DNA of 64,000 nt from Marinobacter orientalis (GCF_004792665.1 NZ_SRZX01000001.1:186001-250000); one strand, 5' to 3'. Counted from the stretch's first letter, positions 17,768 through 27,537 are shown. The notes: generated by a model from the letters alone, not told the origin. Numbers and translations: made by a program.

Positions 17768-18232
17768 ATGAACTACCGCCAACTGCTCCTCGCGGGGATA
17801 CTCGGACTTCTGGCTTTTGCGCTCTGGGCGAGTCCCGAGTTCAAACAGATTGCCTCCGGGGTTGCGATCTTCCTGTTCGGAATGCTCTCGCTTGAGAACG
17901 GGTTTCGCCAATTCACCGGCGGCTTCCTGGAGAGGGTGCTGCACCGAACAACGGACACGATTCCGAAGAGTCTGGGTTTCGGCATCGTCAGCACAGCTGT
18001 CATGCAATCCAGTTCCCTTGTGTCGGTCATCACAATATCATTCCTCAGCGCCGGCCTGCTGCCCCTGATGACTGGCATCGGCATCATTTTCGGAGCCAAC
18101 CTGGGCACCACAACCGGCGCATGGCTATTCGCCACCATCGGCATGAAGATGAGCCTCTCCGCCTTCGCGTTGCCGATGCTCGTCTTCGGTGTGGTGCTGA
18201 ATTTCCAACGCTCCAGTGCGCTGAAAGCCTGG
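17768..18232 (+). pseudogene. Na/Pi cotransporter family protein, 3' truncated by a repeat
   Basis: The first 155 residues match the Na+/phosphate cotransporter family (PF02690 type): membrane helices with LFGMLSLENGFRQF, the signature MQSSSLVSVITISFLSAG and GANLGTTTGAW. The family is usually about 540 residues with two such repeats; here it ends at a reverse repeat copy starting at 18233, after which the frame runs into unrelated sequence. The ribosome site AAGGAAG precedes the start, so a short membrane peptide might still be made. Confidence 0.85.
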
Positions 18233-18255
18233 GAAAACCGGGACAGATCTATTTA
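18233..18255 (-). repeat. REP-like element (reverse)
   Basis: Full reverse copy that cuts off the Na/Pi cotransporter gene in the middle of its coding sequence. Confidence 0.95.
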
Positions 18256-18261
18256 CCGGAT

Positions 18262-18300
18262 TAATCAAACCGAGAGCTCGATGATTTCACCAACCACACC
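18262..18300 (-). pseudogene. Tail fragment of the YfcE-like phosphoesterase gene
   Basis: About 40 bases, ATCAAACC then GATGATTTCACCAACCACAC, match the last 13 codons and stop of the intact gene at 44646-45101. It sits alone between two repeat copies of opposite orientation. Confidence 0.75.
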
Positions 18301-18326
18301 GATAAAAGAGATCTGTCCCAGTTTTC
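18301..18326 (+). repeat. REP-like element
   Basis: Forward copy with AGAGATCTGTCCCAGTTTTC. With the reverse copy at 18233 it brackets the phosphoesterase tail. Confidence 0.85.
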
Positions 18327-18353
18327 AGCAGCTCCCCCGCGAGAGAAAAATTG

Positions 18354-19682
18354 CTATTGGACTATGACCTCAAACTCGCCAGTTTCGCTATCCTCGATCA
18401 CCTCTACATCAAACATTATATGAGAGGGATTGTCGCCCGTTGGCGGTCCGAGCGTTACACTTCGTGTCCCGAGAACACCATCACGAAATGAAGCAATCTG
18501 AAGACTCGCGGTCCGACCATCGGCTCGATCATAGTTTGCGATACCTACCTGATAGGTGCCGGCTTGCAGCTTCTCAGCTTCACAAGCGGCAAAATAGTGT
18601 TCTGGGCCATTTGCGACCGTGTTATCAACATCCAGGTACCCGGAAGTGCCCGTCATCGCCTGATAAAACACATGGGATCCAGACGGTTCATACACATGAA
18701 GGTCAACATCGCCCGCGCCATTCCATGTGAGCGTCGCAGTGAAAAACCCAGTTTCAGCTTCAAACTCTGTTTCCGGAGGTTGCAGGTTAGCAAGCTCAGT
18801 TTCGATATTCTGAACTACAGCCGCACCTAAACCGAGAGCAGGATTCAGATATATTTCCAGAAGCCCATGGCCAAGAATGTCGGTTTGCCCATTAAGGCCA
18901 CCCGGGCGATTAAGGTACCCGGGGATGATATCTGTTATGCCGACCACGCTGCCGGACGCCCGCAAGGCATTAATGACGAGATCTTTGTCAGCAAGCCGAT
19001 GGGGGCCATTAGTGGTTGGAGATGCTGGCGCTATGTGGACGAGATTCAGTGCTTCGTTGTCTATTTTGTCACTGGCATAACCATAAGCCGAGTTCGCGAA
19101 CAGATTACCCTGTGAGTGGGCCACCATAAGGATCTGCTTACCTTCGACGATCCAGGTATCGACCCGGGACTGATGCTCTGAGTAATTAGTAATAGTGGGT
19201 GGGTTCCCAGCAAGGGAAGTCAGAGACTGGACGATCTTTGCCTGGTACCAGTTAATGAAATCGTCGCGTGTTTCAGGGAGTGTGGTCGCTAATTCAGCCA
19301 GCCTTTGCCACCATTTGCCACCACCGTTGATGATTTCGAGAGCCAGCTCATATCGGCCGGCAAGAATCTGTTCCTGCTCAAGGACGCGCTGCTCGAAAGT
19401 CTCCACAAAGTCGTCAAGACCATCTGTATAGTTGTACATCACTTCGTAGCGGATGTTCTCTCCATCGGCCCGCTCATTCCCATGAATTCTACGAAACTCA
19501 TTCAGTGCTCGGTTGGCTTCGCCAATGGTTGTCTGCACTCCATTGAAAAACGCAAAGATAATTCCCGAATCCCTACAAAAATTACGTGCTTCGTAGGGCT
19601 GCGCAAACGCATTGAGAGATGTTGAGGTAATGATGAATAAAGAAATCGCAAAACTCAGAAACGTCCGTGTTGGTTTACTCAC
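18354..19682 (-). CDS. Secreted alpha/beta-hydrolase-like protein with C-terminal YfaP-like domain
   Basis: A 442-residue protein. GTG at 19682 is preferred because GGAGGGA stands just upstream and a signal peptide follows (SFAISLFIITSTSLNAFAQ). Around residues 190-205 ILMVAHSQGNLFANSA has the G-x-S-x-G-like nucleophile region of lipases (here HSQGN). The last 130 residues contain LTWNGAGDVDLHVYEPSGSH and a following beta-sandwich, as in YfaP/DUF2135-type domains. The start overlaps the end of the upstream lipoprotein gene by 8 bases, so both are likely coupled. Substrate unknown. Confidence 0.7.
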   Translation of the reverse strand: MSKPTRTFLSFAISLFIITSTSLNAFAQPYEARNFCRDSGIIFAFFNGVQTTIGEANRALNEFRRIHGNERADGENIRYEVMYNYTDGLDDFVETFEQRVLEQEQILAGRYELALEIINGGGKWWQRLAELATTLPETRDDFINWYQAKIVQSLTSLAGNPPTITNYSEHQSRVDTWIVEGKQILMVAHSQGNLFANSAYGYASDKIDNEALNLVHIAPASPTTNGPHRLADKDLVINALRASGSVVGITDIIPGYLNRPGGLNGQTDILGHGLLEIYLNPALGLGAAVVQNIETELANLQPPETEFEAETGFFTATLTWNGAGDVDLHVYEPSGSHVFYQAMTGTSGYLDVDNTVANGPEHYFAACEAEKLQAGTYQVGIANYDRADGRTASLQIASFRDGVLGTRSVTLGPPTGDNPSHIMFDVEVIEDSETGEFEVIVQ

Positions 19683-20202
19683 AGCTACTTCCCTCCGGCA
19701 GTGACCAGGAAGCGCCATCAAGTGCCTTGTTAAACTCCATGTACTTTTTCAGGCGACTGGCGGTGTTGAAAGTAATGGCCTCAAGATCTCTTGAAACCTC
19801 AGCAGGCTCGGATCCCGATCCAGGTACTTCAAACACCTCATAGATACAGGCTGTTGCCCGGGAAATCTTCTGGTTGGTCTGGCGTACAGCCGTGGGAGAA
19901 AGGAGGTCAGTATTCAGCACTGCCTGATTGGCTCGGGCGGCCTGATTGGCGGCACTAATGTGGGAACTCTCAGAGAAATGGTTTGAAATGTAGTCGTCTA
20001 CATCATCCCGAATGCCATTGTTATCAACGTCCGCACCTTCGAGATCCGAGCCCCGAGCAAGTTTGGGAATAGCGCCGGAGTTTTCCAGTTCCTGAACAGT
20101 AGTGGGGTTGTCGTCGGTTGGGGTATCGGCGTCGCTGCTTTCGTCGTTCGAACACGCTACGAGCGCCAACACCAGGGGCAGGAAAAACAGTCCCTTATTC
20201 AT
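19675..20202 (-). CDS. Lipoprotein of unknown function
   Basis: A 175-residue lipoprotein; the signal run FLPLVLALVACS carries the lipobox with cysteine at residue 17. The start at 20202 is chosen over 20214 because GGAG lies 6 bases ahead. A DVDNNGIRDDVDDYI segment at about residue 62 looks like a calcium-binding loop, as seen in thrombospondin type 3-like repeats. It overlaps the hydrolase gene and probably works with it at the cell surface. Confidence 0.75.
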   Translation of the reverse strand: MNKGLFFLPLVLALVACSNDESSDADTPTDDNPTTVQELENSGAIPKLARGSDLEGADVDNNGIRDDVDDYISNHFSESSHISAANQAARANQAVLNTDLLSPTAVRQTNQKISRATACIYEVFEVPGSGSEPAEVSRDLEAITFNTASRLKKYMEFNKALDGASWSLPEGSSCE

Positions 20203-20455
20203 TATCAGCTCCATTGAAATGTAAGGTTCGTCATTGAACCGTCGCTATAATACACATTTTGATTTGTAAGGCTCAACCGGGCGATCTGCGATCAGTTCAA
20301 GTCCCCGCCTCGCCCGAAGTCGGCGGCGCTGAGACTAGCGAGCAGCCCCGTCGTCGAGCATTTTCCCTGACTGCGGAGAGGTCAACAGAGCGGGTAAGCT
20401 GGAAAAATAATCTGGAAGTTTTAGGTCTGATCAAAGAGCAGGAATGCTAAAAGCC

Positions 20456-22246
20456 TTACGCTTCATTCGCCTTCCGATAGTGACCCTGATAATCAAAAAT
20501 CCGTTCCTGCACCTGCCAATAATGCTTCTGCTTCCGCGCAATCACAAAATCCGGTGCCGGCAACAGGGCCTCACTCTCAAGCACTTCATCCACCCTGCTG
20601 AATACTTTCGGGGCCTGGCTGTTCGCGAAGCGGCGCCCGAACAGCTTGTTGAAAACGTTGCGCTGTGGTGGCTTGCTGAAATCAAACGACTCGGTCAGTT
20701 CCTCCCCATCTTCACCATAATAGGTGATCCTCAGTTTGCTGCCGGTTTTGGAGGCATGGGCACCTAACGTGATCCCGGCGCAGCGGATCACCATTGCATC
20801 CTTGAGTTTCAGGGCATCTCTCAGCTGATCATCCGGGTCGATGATGGCTTTGTGGCACTGGTGGCAGTTGCGGGCCGCAATATCATTTTCGCCACCGCAG
20901 TGTGGGCACTCCTTGAAACGGAAACGGTAATCGCACTGTTGGGGACGCCCGTTCTGCACGGCAGGTTCATCCCCTTCCGCAGCCCCCAGCAGCCCCTGAC
21001 AACGGCGCCCGTAGTGATCGATAACACCGCCTTCGCTGTCGGTTTTGCCCCAGAAGATATTGGCAAAACCACAGCCCGGGCAGAACACCTGCACCGGCTG
21101 ACTGTCGGGGCTCGGTTTCGGCTCCCCTACCTCCGGGTGATGCAGGTTTACATGGTTACCCGCGTAATCAATCACCAGGCAATCCCGTTTGCCTTCGTCC
21201 AGACGAAGACCGCGGCCCACAATCTGCTGATACAGGCTGACCGAGTCGGTAGGACGAAGAATGGCAATAAAATCCACGTGGGGCGCATCAAAGCCCGTGG
21301 TGAGCACAGACACATTCACCAGATACTTCAACTGCCGCTGTTTGAAGCGCTGAATCAGCAGATCCCGATCCTCCCGATCGGTCGCGCCGGTCACCAGGGC
21401 GGTGTGGTGCTCCGGCAGATAACCGGTGATTTCCCGCGCATGATCCACCGTGGCGGCAAAGATCATCACTCCCTTGCGCTCAACGGCCACTTCCCTCACC
21501 TGCTCAATGATGGCGCGGGTTACCCGCCGGTGTTTGCCCAGCAGCTGGTTGACGTCTTTCTCGGCGTATTCGCCAAAGCGATCCTGAGACAGCGCGGAGA
21601 AATCGTATTGCGCCACCGCCGCGTTCACCAGCTCAGGCCTCGTTAGGTACCCCCGGTTGATCATGTAGCTCAACGGCAGTTCATAAATGCAATGCACAAA
21701 AGGCTTATCCTGCTCTTCACCAGAGCCGCGGACAAAGCCCCGGTAGTGGTAGCGATAGATCCAGCCGATGGCCAGACGATAGGGTGTGGCGGTCAGCCCG
21801 AGCACTTTGAGTGAGTCATTCTGTTGCCGCAGCAGCTCGATGATCCTCTGATACTGGCTGGTTTCCTCACCGCTGACCCGATGGCACTCATCGATGATGA
21901 TCAACGAGTATTCATCCTGGAACTGATTCAGGTTCGCCGATACCGACTGCACACTGGCGAAGGTCACCTGATGCCGGTTTTCCTTGCGTTTCAGTCCGGC
22001 GGAGAAAATGCCGCCCATTAACCCATAACTCTGGTATTTGGCGTGATTCTGCTCCACCAGCTCTTTTACGTGGGTCAGCACCAGAATCCTGCGCCGGGCA
22101 AGACGGGCCAACTCGGCAATGACCAGACTTTTACCGGCACCGGTTGGCAAAACAATAACGGCAGAATCATCAGATTTGCGAAAATGCCTCAACGTGGCAT
22201 CAACCGCTTCCTGCTGGTAGGGCCGCAGTTTAAAAGGAGCATTCAT
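20456..22246 (-). CDS. radD: RadD-like DEAD/DEAH helicase
   Basis: A 596-residue superfamily 2 helicase closely matching RadD (YejH): the start FKLRPYQQEAVDATLRHF, Walker A in VLPTGAGKSLVIAELARLARRR, a DECH box (IIIDECHR), motif III as TATPYR, and motif VI in QQIVGRGLRLDEGKRD. The C-terminal third has two zinc-ribbon-type cysteine clusters (CPGCG and CPHCGGEN...CHQC). RadD acts in DNA repair with RecA and single-strand binding protein. Length matches the family (586 in E. coli). It stands alone here. Confidence 0.92.
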   Translation of the reverse strand: MNAPFKLRPYQQEAVDATLRHFRKSDDSAVIVLPTGAGKSLVIAELARLARRRILVLTHVKELVEQNHAKYQSYGLMGGIFSAGLKRKENRHQVTFASVQSVSANLNQFQDEYSLIIIDECHRVSGEETSQYQRIIELLRQQNDSLKVLGLTATPYRLAIGWIYRYHYRGFVRGSGEEQDKPFVHCIYELPLSYMINRGYLTRPELVNAAVAQYDFSALSQDRFGEYAEKDVNQLLGKHRRVTRAIIEQVREVAVERKGVMIFAATVDHAREITGYLPEHHTALVTGATDREDRDLLIQRFKQRQLKYLVNVSVLTTGFDAPHVDFIAILRPTDSVSLYQQIVGRGLRLDEGKRDCLVIDYAGNHVNLHHPEVGEPKPSPDSQPVQVFCPGCGFANIFWGKTDSEGGVIDHYGRRCQGLLGAAEGDEPAVQNGRPQQCDYRFRFKECPHCGGENDIAARNCHQCHKAIIDPDDQLRDALKLKDAMVIRCAGITLGAHASKTGSKLRITYYGEDGEELTESFDFSKPPQRNVFNKLFGRRFANSQAPKVFSRVDEVLESEALLPAPDFVIARKQKHYWQVQERIFDYQGHYRKANEA

Positions 22247-22320
22247 TTTTCGGTGCTTAATCGTTTTCAGGATGAGAAGTGGGCCATACTAGCAAATGCT
22301 GTTGCCGTTACCTGTAAGCT

Positions 22321-22345
22321 AAACAATAAATCTGCCCCGGTTTCC
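22321..22345 (+). repeat. REP-like element just before an ATPase start
   Basis: Forward copy, AATAAATCTGCCCCGGTTTCC, ending 3 bases before the proposed start of the P-type ATPase. No ribosome site separates them, so the element may have replaced the original leader. Confidence 0.85.
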
Positions 22346-22348
22346 CCT

Positions 22349-25015
22349 ATGAGTAGCCCAGCCCCAGAGTTACCCACCACACCGGATCCCGCTGACAACG
22401 GGCTATCCCGACAGGAAGCCAGTGCACGCCTGGAGAAATTTGGTTACAACCGGCTGCCTGCCCCGCCGATGCCAGGTGTTGTGAAGCTTTTTGCGCAGCA
22501 ATTCCTCAGCCCTTTCATTTACATCCTGCTGATCGCTTCCGCGGTTTCATTTGCACTCGGCCAGAACCCGAGCGGGATTTTCATCCTGGTCGTTCTGCTG
22601 ATCAATGCAGTTATCGGCACGGTCCAGGAGTTTTCTGCCCAGAAGGCGGCAGCCGCATTGAAGCAAATGATGAAAGGTACAGCGCATGTGCTTCGGGATG
22701 GCCAGATTGTAACCGTTGAAGTCGAAGAGATCGTTCCGGGCGATGTTGTTCTGCTTGCCTCAGGCGACAAGGTACCGGCTGATATCCAGTTGCTCAGCGC
22801 CAGCAGCCTGGCGGTGGATGAGTCCATGCTGACGGGGGAATCCCTGGCGGTTGCCAAGAATGCCGATGCGGCAAGCGACGACAGCACGCCGCTGACAGAG
22901 CGCGTTGACCAGTGCTTTGCAGGAAGCATCATCACCCATGGGCGCGGACGCGGCCGGGTGATAGCTACCGCCTCGGAGACCCAGCTTGGCAAGATTGCCC
23001 AGGGAGTCACCGGCAAAACATCTGCCGAACCGCCTCTGATGATCCGGATCCGCAAGTTCACCTACCAGGTTGCCTTCGGCATTCTGGTGGCCATTGCCGC
23101 CCTGGCCGGCCTGATGATCCTGGATGGCGGTTATTCAGTGGAAGACATGATTCTCATGACCATCGGCCTTGCGGTTTCGGTGATTCCCGAGGGTCTGCCT
23201 GCCGCACTGACCGTCGCCCTCGCCATCGGCATGAGCCGGATGGCAAAGCGCAATGTGATCATCCGCAAGCTGGTGGCTGTGGAAGCCCTGGGGTCCTGCA
23301 CCCTCATCTGCTCCGACAAGACCGGCACCCTGACCGTCAACGAACTCACTATTCGCAAGGTGATGCTGCCTGATGGGCGCCAGTTCGATGTCACTGGCGA
23401 GGGCGTGGCCCCGGGAGGAGAGATCACAGGCCATGCCGGAGCCCAGGTGGATACGGGCCCGGATACACTCAGGGAGCTCTGTGTCGCAGGCGTCCTCGCC
23501 AATGAAAGCCATCTGGACTACAGCGGCGGCGAGTGGGTTTCCCAGGGCGATATCGTGGACATCGCCTTCCTGGTCATGGCCAAGAAACTGGGCATGTCCA
23601 TCACTGACCTGCGAACCCGGCAGGAGCAGGTGGCCCTGATCCCCTACGAGTCGGAAAAGGCGTACAGCGGTGTGGTCAACCGGATTGGCGAGCAAACCGT
23701 CATCTACGCCAAGGGCAGTCCTGAAAAGATGCTGGCCATGTGCAACCGGATGGCAACCAGTGACGGCTCTACCGTAATCGACAAACCAGCCCTCGAAATC
23801 CAGTTCACCGAACTCGCTTCCCGCGGCTATCGGATTATAGCCCTGGCGAAGAAAACCTCGTCATCCGGCGACCATGAGATGGTCGATATGATCTTTCTCG
23901 GTATGGTCGCCATGATCGACCCGCTTCGCCATGAAGCCTTTGACGCCATCGAAAAATGCCGTACCGGTGGTATTGAGGTGGCCATGGTCACGGGCGACCA
24001 TCCTGCTACTGCAAAATCGATCGCCCTGGAACTGGGCCTGTGTGACGCGGACGCTCCGGTTGTCACGGGCCCAATGCTTGATGAAGCCAACGCCAGGGGC
24101 CAGGTCGCTGTCGACCAGCTCATTCGCCAGGCCCGGGTATTCGCCCGCATAGAACCCGCCAGAAAAGCCCAGATTGTGGACAGCTTCATGCGGGACGGGC
24201 ATTTTGTCGCCGTCACCGGGGATGGCGTCAATGATGCACCGGCCATGCGGCAGGCCCATGCGGGGATCGCCATGGGCAAGCGCGGCACGGATGTGGCCAA
24301 GGAAACAGCGGACCTCATCGTTACCGATGATAATTTTTCCTCCATTGTCGCTGGCATCGAGCAGGGGCGGGTGGTTTACAACAATATCCGCAAGGTTATC
24401 GGGCTGCTGGTTGCCACCGGTTTCTCGGCGATCCTGCTCTTCTTCTTCTGCGTACTGGCCGGTCTGCCAATGCCCATGATCGCGGTACAGTTACTCTGGC
24501 TTAACCTGGTTGCGAACGGCTTCCAGGACGTGGCCCTGGCCTTTGAACCCAAGGAAGGCGGCGAATTGTCCGTAAAGCCGCGCTCGCCTCAGGAGCCCGT
24601 GTTCGATAAACCTATCATCGAGCATGTCCTGGTGGTGGGATCATGGATGGGTCTCGTCGCCTTCCTCAATTTCCAGTGGACGCTCGAACAGGGCCAGAGT
24701 ATTGAGGAAGCCCGTAACCTGACGCTGATGCTCATGGTGCTCTTCGGCAACATTCACGCGCTGAACAGCCGCTCGGAGTTCCGCTCGCTTTTCAGTATCC
24801 CCCTGCTTCGTAACCCTTTCCTGATGCTGGCCGTTCCCCTCGCGCAACTGGCCCACATTGGCGCCATGTATACCCCGGGGCTCTCCGATGTCCTGCAGAT
24901 TCAGCCGATTTCAGTGAAAGAATGGCTGCAGTTGCTCGCATTCGCCATGAGCCTTCTCGTTGTGGCGGAGCTGCACAAGATCCTGATCCGGAGGCGGCGA
25001 GCCCTTGCCGGTTAA
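22349..25015 (+). CDS. Cation-transporting P-type ATPase (P2 type)
   Basis: An 888-residue pump. The N-terminal cation-ATPase segment reads GLSRQEASARLEKFGYNRLP; the actuator domain has VDESMLTGES, the phosphorylation site is CSDKTGTLT (Asp near residue 325), and the hinge reads VTGDGVNDAPAM. The C-terminal six-helix domain is complete. This pattern fits Ca2+ or related P2 ATPases; the ion cannot be fixed from reading. The N-terminus is shorter than usual and starts 3 bases past a repeat copy without a clear ribosome site, so the original first residues may be lost. Confidence 0.85.
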   Translation: MSSPAPELPTTPDPADNGLSRQEASARLEKFGYNRLPAPPMPGVVKLFAQQFLSPFIYILLIASAVSFALGQNPSGIFILVVLLINAVIGTVQEFSAQKAAAALKQMMKGTAHVLRDGQIVTVEVEEIVPGDVVLLASGDKVPADIQLLSASSLAVDESMLTGESLAVAKNADAASDDSTPLTERVDQCFAGSIITHGRGRGRVIATASETQLGKIAQGVTGKTSAEPPLMIRIRKFTYQVAFGILVAIAALAGLMILDGGYSVEDMILMTIGLAVSVIPEGLPAALTVALAIGMSRMAKRNVIIRKLVAVEALGSCTLICSDKTGTLTVNELTIRKVMLPDGRQFDVTGEGVAPGGEITGHAGAQVDTGPDTLRELCVAGVLANESHLDYSGGEWVSQGDIVDIAFLVMAKKLGMSITDLRTRQEQVALIPYESEKAYSGVVNRIGEQTVIYAKGSPEKMLAMCNRMATSDGSTVIDKPALEIQFTELASRGYRIIALAKKTSSSGDHEMVDMIFLGMVAMIDPLRHEAFDAIEKCRTGGIEVAMVTGDHPATAKSIALELGLCDADAPVVTGPMLDEANARGQVAVDQLIRQARVFARIEPARKAQIVDSFMRDGHFVAVTGDGVNDAPAMRQAHAGIAMGKRGTDVAKETADLIVTDDNFSSIVAGIEQGRVVYNNIRKVIGLLVATGFSAILLFFFCVLAGLPMPMIAVQLLWLNLVANGFQDVALAFEPKEGGELSVKPRSPQEPVFDKPIIEHVLVVGSWMGLVAFLNFQWTLEQGQSIEEARNLTLMLMVLFGNIHALNSRSEFRSLFSIPLLRNPFLMLAVPLAQLAHIGAMYTPGLSDVLQIQPISVKEWLQLLAFAMSLLVVAELHKILIRRRRALAG

Positions 25016-25068
25016 ACGGGGCACGCGCACGCTGCCTCACCTCACGGCCAGCAATAGGGCCGACCTGA

Positions 25069-25311
25069 TCAAACCGGAAGTTCGATGATTTCCCCAGCCA
25101 CACGGCCTTCGTGCACCGCCAGCCGCCCTACCGTGATCGGCAACGTAAAGCGCCGGGGCCCGGCGCCACCAGGATTGAAGTAAAGCACGCCGCCGATCCA
25201 CTCGTTACGGGGTTTGTGGGAATGGCGTGGGATCACCACGCGGTAATGCCCCTGCGGATCGATGTCCAGGGTTTTGACGTCGTGGAGGATATAGAAAGCG
25301 TGGCCGAGGAT
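25069..25311 (-). pseudogene. 3' half of a YfcE-like phosphoesterase gene
   Basis: Minus-strand sequence reading GHAFYILHDVKTLDIDPQGH through GEIIELPV and a stop, matching the last 80 residues of the intact gene at 44646-45101 at roughly four residues in five. The first half, with the metal-binding DTH and GD motifs, is missing. The right edge falls in the upstream region of the glutamate dehydrogenase gene. Confidence 0.88.
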
Positions 25312-25379
25312 TTGCAGCGGGAGGGATAATCTACCAAGCTTAAAGTAATCAAAAGCACAGCCACAGGGGAGAAACCACC

Positions 25380-26618
25380 ATGGAAGACTTCCTTGAGCAA
25401 AGCGCCCGTCTGATGCACCAGGCCGCAGAGATTGGCAAGATCAGTCCGGATGTTGTGGAACTGCTGGCCGCCCCCGGTCGGGCCATCAGCTTTCGCATTC
25501 CACTAAAAATGGACGATGGCAGCAGTCGTGTGTTTGACGCCCACCGGGTCTGTCATACAGACGCCCTCGGCCCTACCCGGGATGGCACCCGCATCTCCCC
25601 GGATCTCAACCTTGACGAGTGCAAGGCGCTGGCCCTGGTCATGTCGATCAAGCATGCCGCAGGGCGAATTCCTGCTGGTGGTGGCAAGGGTGGCATTGCC
25701 GCTGACCCCGGCCAGCTCAGCAAGCACGAATTCGAACGGCTGTGCAGAGCCTATATCCGCTATCTAAGGCCCTCCGGCCCGGACTGTGATGTCCCCGGCG
25801 CTGACGTAGGCACCGACATGCAGAGCATGGCCTGGATGCTTGATGAGTACGAACAGATTACCGGCCGCCATTCACCAGCGGCGGTGAACGACAAGCCGCC
25901 GATTCTGGGTGGTACGCCGGGCGGTTACGAGGCCACCGGTCTCGGGGTTTTTGAAGTCTTTCAGGCAGCGGCAGAGCAGATCGGATTCAAGCTCGAGGGC
26001 GCGCGCGTGGCGATTCAGGGCTTCGGACAGGTCGGCTCAGTCGCTGCCCAGGCGTTTCACAAAGCAGGCTGCAAGGTCATTGCCATCCGCGAAATCGACA
26101 GTGGCGTCTACGCCGAGGAAGGTCTGGACATCGATGAACTTCTGAAACACCGCGAGAAAGAGGGCAGCCTGCAAAACTTCCCAGACACCCGGCCGGTCAC
26201 CAACCAGGAACTGTTTTCCTGTGACTGCGATGTGCTGGTACCGGCAGCCCTGCAGGGAGTGATCACCAAAGGAGTGGCAGAAAAGGTGAAGGCGAGAATC
26301 CTCGTTGAAGCCGCCAACGCCCCCACTACCCTGGAAGCGGACGAACTGTTGCTGGATCGCGGCGTCACCATCGTACCGGACGTCCTGGCGAACGCTGGCA
26401 GCGTTCATCTTTGTCAGATGGAACGGACACAAGGGCTTTCCGACGACTATTGGGGTGCGGAAACCATCAACGAGCAACGTCGACAGCGGCTGGTTCACAG
26501 TTACCAACAGGCCACCGAGTGCGCCGAACGTCACCAACTCAAATCGGTTCGCCTGGGGGCCTGGATTAATGCGCTCAAGCGAATTGAAGAAGCCGTCATC
26601 GCCAGGGGTTGGTGCTAA
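25380..26618 (+). CDS. Glu/Leu/Phe/Val dehydrogenase family protein
   Basis: A 412-residue oxidoreductase that interconverts an amino acid (probably glutamate) and its oxo-acid with NAD(P). The substrate lysine lies in PAGGGKGGIAADP; DCDVPGADVGTD is the second active-site block; the Rossmann fold reads VAIQGFGQVGS at about residues 207-217. Family length is normal. The start follows GGGGAGAAACC. It lies downstream of a phosphoesterase remnant and converges on a hydrolase gene. Confidence 0.9.
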   Translation: MEDFLEQSARLMHQAAEIGKISPDVVELLAAPGRAISFRIPLKMDDGSSRVFDAHRVCHTDALGPTRDGTRISPDLNLDECKALALVMSIKHAAGRIPAGGGKGGIAADPGQLSKHEFERLCRAYIRYLRPSGPDCDVPGADVGTDMQSMAWMLDEYEQITGRHSPAAVNDKPPILGGTPGGYEATGLGVFEVFQAAAEQIGFKLEGARVAIQGFGQVGSVAAQAFHKAGCKVIAIREIDSGVYAEEGLDIDELLKHREKEGSLQNFPDTRPVTNQELFSCDCDVLVPAALQGVITKGVAEKVKARILVEAANAPTTLEADELLLDRGVTIVPDVLANAGSVHLCQMERTQGLSDDYWGAETINEQRRQRLVHSYQQATECAERHQLKSVRLGAWINALKRIEEAVIARGWC

Positions 26619-26637
26619 CGGGGAGTTGCAGGCTGCC

Positions 26638-27537
26638 TCAGGGTGGGCACTTCCGCCCAAGAAACTCAAGCTGATCCTTTATGGACTGAGCCAGAGCTTC
26701 ACCCCGATACACGTCAAAATGCCCTACCGGATAGTGCTTCACTTCCGGGTTCGGTATTTTTTCCGCCGCTTTGGCCGCGGCATTCGCCGGGGCGACCGTA
26801 TCGCGGTCGCAAATCTGCACCAGTACCGGACAGGTGACTTTGCTGGCGAGGCGGATGGGCCGGAAAAGGGGAATCGTATAACTCACGCCCGCGGCAACAT
26901 AGTTCGACGCATTATCGGCCAACAAGGGAACATACCCTTCCCGGCAATCCTCAGCCGTCATCATGCCTAACTCCCCGGGACGGCCCGCCGATTCTATATA
27001 CCGGGGAGACATCCCCAGTCCACGGCGAATCCAGTCTACCGTTCCATGCCAGGTCAGCCGCATCGCCTGCGTGATACCGGCATAACCGATTACGCCCAGC
27101 AGAGACGCCAGACCATCCATCATCGGGCATTGGGAGATGGTGCACTGCACGTTTCCATCCTTTGCCGCGGCAGCAATCACGAGCCCGCCAGAAAACGATG
27201 TTCCCCACAGGCAAATGCGGCTTCCGTCGATACGATCCAGCGTCCGCGCAAAATTCAGGGCCGCCAGCCAGTCAGCCACTTCCTTGCGGGGGCTCAGCGT
27301 CTGACGAGGCTGGCCATCACTTTCGCCGAAATGGCGGTAGTCAAAAGCAAAGACCGCATAACCCGCCTTGCAGAAGGCCTCCTTGAACGGTGCAAGACCA
27401 CTGGCATGCGTCAGTCCAAAACCATGCGCCATCACGATACACGGCAAATTCCTGCTGTCGGCATCCGGCGTATAAAGAACACCGCGACAGGTTGTACCCT
27501 GGCTCGCGAATTCCAGTGGCATTTCGATCATGTTCAT
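26638..27537 (-). CDS. Alpha/beta hydrolase (dienelactone hydrolase-like)
   Basis: A 299-residue serine hydrolase. Oxyanion loop in MAHGFGLTHAS, nucleophile serine in LWGTSFSGG, acid in VQICDRDTVAP, and histidine in YPVGHFDVY near the end: a full triad in canonical order. The fold and insertions resemble dienelactone-hydrolase/prolyl-oligopeptidase-like YcjY or FrsA relatives. A second ATG at 27531 has better ribosome-site spacing. Ends 19 bases from the dehydrogenase stop (convergent). It lies 29 bases downstream of the FKBP gene and could share its transcript. Confidence 0.8.
   Translation of the reverse strand: MNMIEMPLEFASQGTTCRGVLYTPDADSRNLPCIVMAHGFGLTHASGLAPFKEAFCKAGYAVFAFDYRHFGESDGQPRQTLSPRKEVADWLAALNFARTLDRIDGSRICLWGTSFSGGLVIAAAAKDGNVQCTISQCPMMDGLASLLGVIGYAGITQAMRLTWHGTVDWIRRGLGMSPRYIESAGRPGELGMMTAEDCREGYVPLLADNASNYVAAGVSYTIPLFRPIRLASKVTCPVLVQICDRDTVAPANAAAKAAEKIPNPEVKHYPVGHFDVYRGEALAQSIKDQLEFLGRKCPP

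Noticed and set aside
20259..20400. Possible tRNA remnant (TTCAAGTCCC-like T-arm)
   Set aside because: No matching acceptor, D or anticodon arm could be paired; a single T-arm-like string is not enough.
20400..20423. Possible highly degenerate element (GAAAAATAATCTGGAAGTTTTAG)-like string, shortened here
   Set aside because: The central GTCCCGG is lost, so similarity may be chance in AT-rich sequence.
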